Shown in pieces: positions 57,907 to 64,000 of a DNA stretch of 64,000 nucleotides. This stretch comes from Falsiroseomonas tokyonensis (GTDB lineage Bacteria > Pseudomonadota > Alphaproteobacteria > Acetobacterales > Acetobacteraceae), in the NCBI RefSeq assembly GCF_019024325.1, contig NZ_JAFNJS010000004.1, forward strand, positions 496,001-560,000, given 5' to 3'. The position numbers and the translations under genes were made by a program. Position 1 is the first letter of the stretch. Each line of letters begins with the position of its first letter. Below the pieces are notes generated by a model. The model did not search any database. It had not been told where the DNA came from and saw only the letters and a list, made by a program, of their open reading frames with translations.

Positions 57907-58655
57907 ATCAGCCCGCCATTCACATGCAGCACCTGGCCGGTGACATAGCCCGCGCCAGGTGAAGCGAGATAGGCCACCGCCTGCGCGACATCGGCCGGCG
58001 TGCCCAGCCGGCCGAGCGGGATGCGGGCCCGCACCGCATCCCACTGCGCCGGCGTCATGGCGCTGTGGCCGGTTGCGTCCTTCTGGGTGAAACCCGGCGC
58101 CACCGCATTCACCGTGGTGCCGCTGGCGGCCGCCTCCACCGCCAGCGCCCGCACCAGCGCCTCCACCCCCGCCTTGGCTGCGGCGGTGGCCGGAAAGATC
58201 GTCGCATCGGTGCGGAAAACATGCGCGACGAAGGAGGAGATGGCGACCAGCCGCGTCGCCTCCCCCCGCGCCAGCACCGGCATCGCCGCCTGCGCCAGGC
58301 GCAGGAAGGCCCAGAGCACCGTGTCCATCGACTGCGCAAAGCCGGCCTCGGTCAGCGCCGCCACCGGCGTGCGATCGGCGAAGCCCGCATTGGCCACCAC
58401 CACATCCAGCCCGCCGAAGCGCGCCTGTGCACGCGCCACCAGCGCCGCCGGCAGCGCGGGGTCCGCGATGTCGCCCAGCATCACCTCGGCCAGGCCGCCC
58501 GCTGCGCGCACCGCTTCCGCCACGGCCTCCGCCCCTGCCGCGTTCTTCCGCGTATGTACGAGGATCGCCGTGCCGGGCCCTGCCAGCGCGCGGCAGCAGG
58601 CGGCACCGATCCCGCTGGCGGCGCCGGTGACGAGGATGGTGCGTGGGCGGGGCAT
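57903..58655 (-). CDS. SDR family oxidoreductase lacking the catalytic tyrosine
   Basis: A 250-residue short-chain dehydrogenase fold with TGAASGIGAAC (cofactor), VVVANAGFADR and the Ser of VAISSFVAH. The YxxxK site is not there: by spacing from Lys161 the residue is Thr157, and by spacing from Ser140/141 it is Phe154 (ATIFPATAAAKAG). C-terminal PLGRLGTPADVAQAVAYLAS and GQVLHVNGG are normal. The enzyme may be inactive as a standard reductase or use another mechanism. It is convergent with the ring-cleavage operon. Confidence 0.88.
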   Translation of the reverse strand: MPRPRTILVTGAASGIGAACCRALAGPGTAILVHTRKNAAGAEAVAEAVRAAGGLAEVMLGDIADPALPAALVARAQARFGGLDVVVANAGFADRTPVAALTEAGFAQSMDTVLWAFLRLAQAAMPVLARGEATRLVAISSFVAHVFRTDATIFPATAAAKAGVEALVRALAVEAAASGTTVNAVAPGFTQKDATGHSAMTPAQWDAVRARIPLGRLGTPADVAQAVAYLASPGAGYVTGQVLHVNGGLI

Positions 58656-58791
58656 GCGGGGGATCTCCGGCGGCGTGCGTCACGCCAAAAGGCCATATCG
58701 CGCAGCGGATGGAAACACTGTGACAGCCGCGCCGCTATCGCCCGGCGGTCGCGCGCGCCATTCTACGCAGGGCATTGCGACGGATGATGAG

Positions 58792-59778
58792 ATGAGCGGC
58801 TGGGATATCGCCTTCGGCCATCCCGTGACTCGCGGGCTGGTGGCCGCCACGCTGGGCATCCTGGCGCTGGCCGCGGCGGTGATCGGCGCACTCTCCGCCA
58901 CCGGTCGCGCCACCCCCGCCTTCCGCCGCGAATTGTGGCTGCGGCTGGGGTCCTGGGCGGTGCTGCTACCGCTGATCATGGGGCCCATTCTTCTGGGCCG
59001 GGAATGGGTGATCGGCGCCGTCACGCTGCTGGGCCTGGCCTGCCTGCGCGAGTATGACCGCGCCACCGGCCTGTTCCGCGAATATGCGCTGGTGGCCGTC
59101 GTGGTGCTGGGCGTCGTGCTGGTGAATTTCGCCGCGCTCGATCACTGGTACGGCTTCTTCGTCGCGCTCTGGCCGCTGACCGTCACGGTGATCGCCATCG
59201 CCTCCATCCCGCTGGACCGGCCCTCCGGCTATATCCAGCGCACCGGCCTCGCCATCTTCGGCTATATGCTGTTCGGCGCCGGCCTCGCCCATCTCGGCTA
59301 TATGGCGAACGAGCCGGGCTACCGGCCGCTGCTGCTGCTGCTGGTGCTCGCCGTGGGGCTGAACGATGTCGCAGCTTTCACCAGCGGCAAGCTGATCGGC
59401 GGCCCCAAACTGCTGCCGGCGACCAGCCCGAACAAGACCATCTCAGGCGCCCTCGGCGCGCTGGTCTGCACCACCACGGTGGTCGCCTTCGTCGCCGGGA
59501 TGATCTTCGAGGGCACGCCGATGGACAGCACCTGGAAGCTGGTGCTGCTCGGCGCGCTGGTCAGCATCGGCGGGCAGGCGGGGGACCTGATGCTGTCCTC
59601 GATCAAGCGCGACATCGGCATCAAGGACATGGGCGTGCTGCTGCCCGGCCATGGCGGCATCCTGGACCGCTTCAACAGCCTGCTGCTGGTGGCCCCCGCC
59701 GCCTTCCACCTGATCGGCTATTTCAACGGCTGGGGCCTTTCGGCGCCGACGCGGCTGATGACGGGTGGCGCCGGATGA
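58792..59778 (+). CDS. Phosphatidate cytidylyltransferase (CdsA family)
   Basis: A 328-residue membrane protein with about eight hydrophobic helices. The C-terminal signature SSIKRDIGIKDMGVLLPGHG, followed by GILDR, fits the CDP-diglyceride synthetase pattern completely. It makes CDP-diacylglycerol from CTP and phosphatidate. It is not in the usual frr-uppS-dxr setting; instead an acyltransferase gene follows, as in auxiliary cdsA-plsC pairs. The only in-frame ATG close to the start is at 58792; an upstream open stretch is non-coding. Confidence 0.92.
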   Translation: MSGWDIAFGHPVTRGLVAATLGILALAAAVIGALSATGRATPAFRRELWLRLGSWAVLLPLIMGPILLGREWVIGAVTLLGLACLREYDRATGLFREYALVAVVVLGVVLVNFAALDHWYGFFVALWPLTVTVIAIASIPLDRPSGYIQRTGLAIFGYMLFGAGLAHLGYMANEPGYRPLLLLLVLAVGLNDVAAFTSGKLIGGPKLLPATSPNKTISGALGALVCTTTVVAFVAGMIFEGTPMDSTWKLVLLGALVSIGGQAGDLMLSSIKRDIGIKDMGVLLPGHGGILDRFNSLLLVAPAAFHLIGYFNGWGLSAPTRLMTGGAG

Positions 59779-59803
59779 TACCAGATCTCCTTGATGGAAC
59801 CTG

Positions 59804-59899
59804 CGCCCGCCGCAGGCGGGCGAGCGGCCAAATGGCCGCCGCGCCCAGTGGCGCGGAGTCACGTGGCGCGCAGCCAAGCCGGCGGATGCCGGCGCCGGC
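59804..59899 (+). repeat. Array of back-to-back hairpins between cdsA and plsC genes
   Basis: Four strong stem-loops follow each other: 59804-59822 (8-base stem, loop GCA), 59824-59839 (6-base stem GCGGCC, loop AAAT), 59840-59855 (6-base stem CGCGCC, loop CAGT) and 59878-59893 (6-base stem GCCGGC, loop GGAT). A weaker 4-base stem (59864-59876) lies in the gap and GCCGGCGCCGGC is itself a palindrome at the end. No T-run. It looks like a REP-type extragenic palindromic element or an mRNA processing/stability region. Confidence 0.6.
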
Positions 59900-59938
59900 G
59901 ACTGAGGCGGTGATCGGTCACGCTCACCGGGATCTGGC

Positions 59939-60661
59939 GTGACCGGCTGGAAGCTGAAGCCCGCCCGCGACCTCGGCCTGCCGCCGGCGGAGCGGCTGCG
60001 CAGCCATGGGCGGGAGGCAGGCCTGGTCGGCACGCTGCTGCAGGGCAGCTGGCGCCGCCTGGTGCGCCTGTATATGGCCGCGATGCACCGCCTCACGGTC
60101 TCAGGCCGCGAGAATCTGCCCGCGCCGCCCTTCGTCATCGTGGCGAACCATGCCAGCCACCTGGATGCGCTGGCGGTCGGCGCCGCGTTGCGCGGCCCGG
60201 CGGCGCGGCGCGCTCATGCGCTGGCGGCCGGCGACACCTTCTTCACCTCCCACGCCATGGCCGCCTTCGCGGCCTATGCGATCAACGCCCTGCCCGTCTG
60301 GCGGCGCCGCACGCGCCCGAAGGACCTGGTGACGCTGCGCGCAAGGCTGGAGGAGGACGGGCTGGTCTTCATCCTGTTCCCGGAGGGCACGCGGTCCCGC
60401 GACGGCAGCATGGCCGCCTTCCAGCCCGGACTTGGCGCCTTCGTCGCGGGCTCCGCCGTGCCGGTGGTGCCCTGCTGGCTGGAGGGGGCGCATGAAGCCT
60501 GGCCGCCGCAGCGCCGCTGGCCGCGGCCGGGCCGGCTGCACCTGCATATCGGCCCGCCGCTCACCTTCGCCGACACGCCGCAGGACCGCGAGGGCTGGAC
60601 CCAGGTGGCGCAGCGCTGCGAGGCCGCGGTGCGCGCCCTGGCGCCGCCCCCTGCCTCTTAA
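59939..60661 (+). CDS. Lysophospholipid acyltransferase (PlsC family)
   Basis: A 240-residue acyltransferase from GTG at 59939. The catalytic motif is NHASHLD (HxxxxD) and the acceptor-binding motif is FPEGTRS; a WLEGAHEA segment is the third block. It should acylate lysophosphatidate or a related lipid, feeding the CdsA-like enzyme upstream. The gap of 160 bases to cdsA is filled by the hairpin array. The stop overlaps that of the convergent sensor kinase gene. Confidence 0.9.
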   Translation: MTGWKLKPARDLGLPPAERLRSHGREAGLVGTLLQGSWRRLVRLYMAAMHRLTVSGRENLPAPPFVIVANHASHLDALAVGAALRGPAARRAHALAAGDTFFTSHAMAAFAAYAINALPVWRRRTRPKDLVTLRARLEEDGLVFILFPEGTRSRDGSMAAFQPGLGAFVAGSAVPVVPCWLEGAHEAWPPQRRWPRPGRLHLHIGPPLTFADTPQDREGWTQVAQRCEAAVRALAPPPAS

Positions 60662-61827
60662 GCGGCAGGGGGCGGCGCCGGCGAGAGCGTGGCGACGAAG
60701 CGGAAGCGGCCGTCCGTGGGGCGTTCCGCCACCAGCCCGCCACCGCGCAGCAGGGTGTTGAGGATCCGCATGCCGAGGCCCCGGCCCTTCACCTGGTCGT
60801 AGCCCTCCGGCGGCCCATCGCCGCCATCCTCCACCACCAGCACGCCGGCGCCATCCAGCGCGGCGATATCCAGCCGCACCACCACGCCGTCCCGGCCGTA
60901 TTTGAAGGCATTGGTCACCAGCTCGGTCACCACCAGGCCCAGCGTGGTCACCCGGTCGCCGTCCCAGATCGCCGTCTCGCTGGCCGGCGTCACCTCCAGC
61001 GCCAGCGGCCGGCCGCCCTCGCCGACACCGAGCGAGCTGCGCAGATCCTCGATTAGCCCGCGCAGATAGGTGGCCACCGCCACCTGGCCGATGGCGGGGC
61101 CGGAGAACAGCCGCTCATGCACCGCGCCGATGGTCATGATGCGCCGCGCGGCCTGTTCCAGCTGCACGCGGGCCTCCGGATCCTCCACCTCACGCAGCTG
61201 CAGGCGCAGAAGGGTCTGGGCGATCTGCAGGCTGTTCTTGACGCGATGATGCGCCTCCCGCGTCAGCAGGTCGCGGTCGCGGCGGTCGCGGTCCCGGTCG
61301 ATGGCAAGGCCCACAACATTGGCCAGGGCCTGCAGGAAATCCACGTCGCTGTCGGAGAATTCCTCCCCCTCGTCGCGGCTGTCCACTTCCAGCACGCCAA
61401 AGGCGGGCGCGCCGGCCTCGCCGCGGATCAGCACATTCACCGCGCGCCGCACGCCGTGGTCCACCATCAGCTGCGGCGTGCGGAAGCGGCCCTCCCCGCC
61501 CAAGTGGTTCGAGATCACCGGCGCGCCGGTACGCAGCGCGAAGCCGGCCGGGGAGGCGAGGTCGGTGCCGAAGCGCACCACGCCCACCACATCCTCCCCC
61601 CAGCCGACGCCGGCGACGATCAGCAGGCAATTCTCCGCCGGGATATGCTGCAGCACCTTGGCGAGCGAGGTGCCGAGCCCATCGGAGGCCGCCTGCGCCG
61701 CATCCTGCAGCAGGCCATCGAGGTCCGGGCCACGCAGGGCTTCGCGCCCGAAGGCGGAGATCAGCTGCTGCTGGCGCAGGCGGCGGCGCAATTCCCCGCC
61801 GTTCTCCGGCCGGCCGATATCCGACAT
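60658..61827 (-). CDS. GAF-domain sensor histidine kinase (HisKA_2 type)
   Basis: A 389-residue soluble kinase without membrane segments. Residues about 20-175 form a GAF domain (ending FGVLEVDSRDEGEEFSDSDVDFLQALANVVGLAID); the phospho-acceptor is H194 in EAHHRVKNSLQIAQTLLRLQ; residues 270-385 are the HATPase (ELVTNAFKYG, GLGMRIL). This architecture is typical of alphaproteobacterial HisKA_2/HWE kinases that feed the general stress response or light/redox pathways. No response regulator is adjacent, so it is an orphan here. I use the ATG at 61827; TTG one codon earlier is possible. Confidence 0.9.
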   Translation of the reverse strand: MSDIGRPENGGELRRRLRQQQLISAFGREALRGPDLDGLLQDAAQAASDGLGTSLAKVLQHIPAENCLLIVAGVGWGEDVVGVVRFGTDLASPAGFALRTGAPVISNHLGGEGRFRTPQLMVDHGVRRAVNVLIRGEAGAPAFGVLEVDSRDEGEEFSDSDVDFLQALANVVGLAIDRDRDRRDRDLLTREAHHRVKNSLQIAQTLLRLQLREVEDPEARVQLEQAARRIMTIGAVHERLFSGPAIGQVAVATYLRGLIEDLRSSLGVGEGGRPLALEVTPASETAIWDGDRVTTLGLVVTELVTNAFKYGRDGVVVRLDIAALDGAGVLVVEDGGDGPPEGYDQVKGRGLGMRILNTLLRGGGLVAERPTDGRFRFVATLSPAPPPAA

Positions 61828-61864
61828 CAACGACTATCCATTGCGTGAAAGATTCGATCCCACA

Positions 61865-61934
61865 TCGCAACCCCGTGTTGCGAGGGTCACGGGATGTTCC
61901 TTCCCATGCGGCGACCGCGGCATGCAAGCCGCGG
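61865..61934. promoter_or_regulatory. Two hairpins upstream of the sensor kinase
   Basis: TCGCAAC-CCCGT-GTTGCGA at 61865-61883 (7-base stem) and CCGCGGC-ATGCAA-GCCGCGG at 61915-61934 (7-base stem) lie 38 to 107 bases upstream of the kinase start on the minus strand. Either could be an operator or leader structure. I looked for an EcfG-type GGAAC...CGTT promoter here and did not find a good one. Confidence 0.4.
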
Positions 61935-61991
61935 CCGCGTCACGGTTCCCGCGCCGCACAAAACATTCAAGGATGGCAGCAGGATGGCGGC

Positions 61992-62012
61992 CCCGGCGCC
62001 GCATGCGCCGGG
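61992..62012 (-). terminator. Possible terminator of the GST-phosphatase unit
   Basis: CCCGGCGC-CGCAT-GCGCCGGG is a perfect 8-base stem with a 5-base loop, 17 bases beyond the phosphatase stop on the minus strand. No T-run follows, so it would be a Rho-dependent or non-canonical end. Confidence 0.4.
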
Positions 62013-62028
62013 ACCTGGGATCGGGTCG

Positions 62029-62601
62029 TCAGGCCTCCGGCGCCAGCTGCGCCGGGGTGATGCGCCAGGCGGCGTCACCGGCGCCCGGCGGCTCCATCCA
62101 GAGCGGCAGCGCATTGGGGGTGCGCACATTCGCCTCCAGCCCCGCCGCCTGGCGCAGCGCGCGGAACAGCGCCCCATGCGCCACCACCAGCACCGGGCCC
62201 GGCAGCGCCAAGGCGCGGTTCACGCCGCGCACCGCACGGTCGCGCAGTTCCGCGAAGGTCTCGGCGCCATCGGGCGTGTAGTCGCCGGCGATCCAGTCAT
62301 CGTACCAGTCGCCCATCGGCAGGCCTTCCTGGCTGCCGAAATTCACCTCCGCCAGATCCGCATCCAGCGTCACCGGCAGGCCGAGCGCCGCCGCCGCCAC
62401 CTCCGCCGTCCGGTGCGCGCGCACGAGGGGCGAGGCGACGATGCTGGCGATGGCAATGCCCGCCAGGGTGCGCGCGGCCCGCGCGGCCTGGGCCTCTCCC
62501 ACATGGTTCAGCGGGATATCGGTGCGGCCCTGCGACAGGCCCTGGGCATTCCAGTCCGTCTCGCCATGGCGCAGGAACCAGAAGGCGGTGGGGTGCAGCA
62601 T
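62029..62601 (-). CDS. Histidine phosphatase family protein
   Basis: A 190-residue phosphoglycerate-mutase-like phosphatase. The phospho-His motif is FLRHGETDWN near residue 10, followed by RTDIPLNHVGEAQA, SPLVRAHRTAE, the acid Glu in EVNFGSQEG and the second His in VVAHGALFRAL. It removes phosphate from small metabolites; the substrate is not evident. It overlaps the GST gene upstream by one base (stop and start share base 62601). Confidence 0.9.
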   Translation of the reverse strand: MLHPTAFWFLRHGETDWNAQGLSQGRTDIPLNHVGEAQAARAARTLAGIAIASIVASPLVRAHRTAEVAAAALGLPVTLDADLAEVNFGSQEGLPMGDWYDDWIAGDYTPDGAETFAELRDRAVRGVNRALALPGPVLVVAHGALFRALRQAAGLEANVRTPNALPLWMEPPGAGDAAWRITPAQLAPEA

Positions 62602-63224
62602 CAGGCCGGGAGACCTTCCTGCTGCAGCGCCCGCTGCACCGCCGGCCGCGCCAGCATGGCGTCCAGGTGCTTGGCGAGGTGCGAAGGCAGGGTCATGCCG
62701 GACCGCCGCGTCGCCCAGTATTCCACGAAGAACAGCGCCGCATCGGCCACCGAATAGCCGGAGGCCAGCACATAGGTGCCGCCGGTCCAGTTCTTCTCCA
62801 GCGTCTCGAAGTACTTGGCGGCCAGCGCCTTGCCCTGCTCCACCACCTTGGGCTGGTCGGCCTCGGTCGGCGTGAAGTTGGCGGCGCGGAACTGCCGGGT
62901 GAAGCCCTGCGGGTGGATGGTGCCGCAGACATAGTCGAGCATTTCCAGGCAGCGGGTCTCGGCCTCGAAATCCGTCGGCATCAGCCCGGCCTCGGGGTTC
63001 GACTTGCCCAGCCACCAGGCGATCACCGGGAATTCCGTCAGCACCCGCCCATCGCCGCGATCCAGCGCCGGCACCTTGGACTTCGGGTTCACCGCCTGGA
63101 ATTCCGGCTTGTGCTGCGCGCCTTCCTTCAGCGCCACCAGCGACAGCTCATAGGGCTTGCCGATCTCCTCCAGGATGATGTGGATGCCGAGCGAGCAGGC
63201 GCCGGGGGAATAGTACAGCTTCAT
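62601..63224 (-). CDS. Glutathione S-transferase
   Basis: A 207-residue GST of the beta/BphK-like bacterial group. The N-terminal MKLYYSPGACSLGIHIILEE contains the conserved Cys (C10) used for glutathione contact in beta-class GSTs, then NPKSKVPALDRGDG (cis-Pro) and the all-helical C-terminal half with SVADAALFFVEYW. Cytosolic detoxification is expected. It heads a two-gene unit with the phosphatase. An N-terminal extension of about 60 codons is rejected because it breaks the family start. Confidence 0.92.
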   Translation of the reverse strand: MKLYYSPGACSLGIHIILEEIGKPYELSLVALKEGAQHKPEFQAVNPKSKVPALDRGDGRVLTEFPVIAWWLGKSNPEAGLMPTDFEAETRCLEMLDYVCGTIHPQGFTRQFRAANFTPTEADQPKVVEQGKALAAKYFETLEKNWTGGTYVLASGYSVADAALFFVEYWATRRSGMTLPSHLAKHLDAMLARPAVQRALQQEGLPA

Positions 63225-63391
63225 CGAGGACGCTCCGGGGGTAGGGTTTGCCGGGATGCTAGGCTGCGCCGCCGGGTGCGTCACCCCCTTGCCATCCCCG
63301 GGCGGCGAAGGCAGCGATGACGCCCGCGCATCGCCTCGCCATGCCGCAGCGGCTTGCCTAGGCTCGCCCCGCAAGACGGAGGGAGCGAGCC

Positions 63392-64000
63392 ATGTCCGAG
63401 ACACTGCTGATCGTGAACGGCCTGGTGGTCACCATGGACCCCGACCGCCGCGTGATCGAGGGCGGCGCGGTGCTGGTGGCCGATGGGCGCATCGCCGCGG
63501 TCGGGGATACCGCCGCGCTGCGTGCCGCGCATCCCGGCACGGCGGAGTTGGATGCCAGCGGCAAGGCCGTGCTGCCCGGGCTGATCGATGCGCATGCCCA
63601 TGCCGGCCATACGCTGGTGAAGACGCTGGGCGGCGGCGATGGGGCGCGCTGGACGGAAGCGGTGGAGGCCATCTATCCGCGCGGCGCGACGCCCGATTTC
63701 TGGGGCGCGGATGGCGCGCTCGCCGCGCTGGAACGGCTGAAGGCCGGCGTCACCACGGGGCTTTCCATCTTCGGCGCCTACGGCTCCCGCACCGACGATG
63801 CCGCGCATGCGGAGGCGCATGCGGCGGGCTATCGCCGCATCGGCGTGCGCAGCGTGCTCTGCCCCGGCGTCTCCCCGCCGCCCTATCCGAACCGCTTTTT
63901 CGAATGGCAGGGCACGACGCATCGCGAGCGGCAGATCGGGCTGGAGGACCAGCTCGCCGTCTGCACCACGCTGATCGAGCGGCTGCACGATACGCGGGAC
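63392..64000 (+). CDS. Amidohydrolase, N-terminal part (runs off the window)
   Basis: 203 codons of an amidohydrolase-family gene, open to the window end. After GGAGGGAG it begins MSETLLIVNGLVVTMDPDRRVIEGG and has the first metal site DAHAHAGHT near residue 70 and a GVTTGLSIFGAYGSR segment. The beta-strand N-terminal domain plus HxH is typical of deaminase/chlorohydrolase-type enzymes (ATZ/TRZ group), like the one at 22992-24374. The third and fourth metal ligands lie outside the window, so substrate class cannot be set. A 167-base gap with no clear promoter hexamers separates it from the divergent GST gene. Confidence 0.85.
   Translation, partial: MSETLLIVNGLVVTMDPDRRVIEGGAVLVADGRIAAVGDTAALRAAHPGTAELDASGKAVLPGLIDAHAHAGHTLVKTLGGGDGARWTEAVEAIYPRGATPDFWGADGALAALERLKAGVTTGLSIFGAYGSRTDDAAHAEAHAAGYRRIGVRSVLCPGVSPPPYPNRFFEWQGTTHRERQIGLEDQLAVCTTLIERLHDTRD

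Noticed and set aside
58000-58791. Upstream extension of the cdsA-type frame
   Set aside because: It lies antisense to the SDR gene and has no transmembrane or family character; the only sensible start is 58792.
61828-62028. EcfG-type stress promoter upstream of the sensor kinase
   Set aside because: A GGAAC occurs on the minus strand but no CGTT is found at the required 16-17 base spacing.
1-64000. Search by eye for tRNA, rRNA, CRISPR arrays, insertion sequences and integrase genes
   Set aside because: None recognised; no transposase or recombinase-like protein, no regular repeat-spacer array and no tRNA-like cloverleaf stood out. A short tRNA could be missed by eye.

Overview
The window is a 64 kb stretch of very GC-rich (about 70% by eye) bacterial chromosome. 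It is almost gap-free, with many ATGA, GTGA and TGATG gene overlaps and no intergenic gap above about 200 bases. The gene set is typical of a metabolically versatile soil or water alphaproteobacterium, most likely Acetobacteraceae of the Roseomonas type: many ABC importers, orphan Bug-type receptors, hydantoinase-like cyclic amide hydrolases, a HisKA_2 sensor kinase and GlxA, IclR and GntR regulators. That placement is inference from composition and gene content. I saw no rRNA, tRNA, CRISPR array, transposase or phage gene.

Layout. 1-8279: a tightly overlapping operon of HyuA (partial), HyuB, an FAD subunit and a fused FeS/molybdopterin hydroxylase, a 6-hydroxynicotinate-reductase-like protein, a UPF0280 (ApbE-like) protein and an amino-acid-synthesis family protein. 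It looks like a pathway that hydroxylates, reduces and opens an N-heterocycle. A convergent GlxA-type regulator follows. 9490-11533: transglutaminase-like protein, N-formylglutamate amidohydrolase and a broken MarR gene fused to the tail of a lost exporter. 11530-19490: D-aminoacylase-like gene divergent from a five-gene dipeptide-type ABC importer and a class II aldolase. 19552-26031: a degenerate orphan ABC ATPase, an aldo/keto reductase, a flavin monooxygenase, a deaminase-like amidohydrolase and an orphan receptor. 26028-34022: aldo/keto reductases (one fused to a RidA domain) next to a complete branched-chain-type ABC system whose receptor lies on the opposite strand. 34030-37285: an NMT1-type ABC importer with two permeases.

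37345-46739: a glutamine-synthetase-like enzyme and a Rieske oxygenase, divergent from an IclR regulator that is followed by an FAD amine oxidase, a second HyuA/HyuB pair and a Bug receptor. Two identical-architecture palindromes (GTTC-N7-GAAC) flank the iclR gene and probably tie this region into one regulon. 46819-51530: a 2-oxoglutarate oxygenase plus polyamine-type ABC importer behind a near-perfect sigma-54 promoter. 51535-58655: a monooxygenase-fold protein, a GntR regulator and an aromatic ring-cleavage operon (amidohydrolase, extradiol dioxygenase, FAD hydroxylase, FAH hydrolase, Bug receptor), then an SDR. 58792-64000: CdsA and PlsC phospholipid genes separated by an unusual array of hairpins, a sensor kinase, a phosphatase, a GST and the start of another amidohydrolase.

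Taken together the window is a catabolic island-like region dedicated to capture and breakdown of nitrogen-containing and aromatic compounds, with uptake systems beside the enzymes that probably process their cargo. The most promising under-described systems are the molybdenum hydroxylase/reductase/hydantoinase operon and the IclR-controlled glutamine-synthetase/Rieske/amine-oxidase/hydantoinase set.
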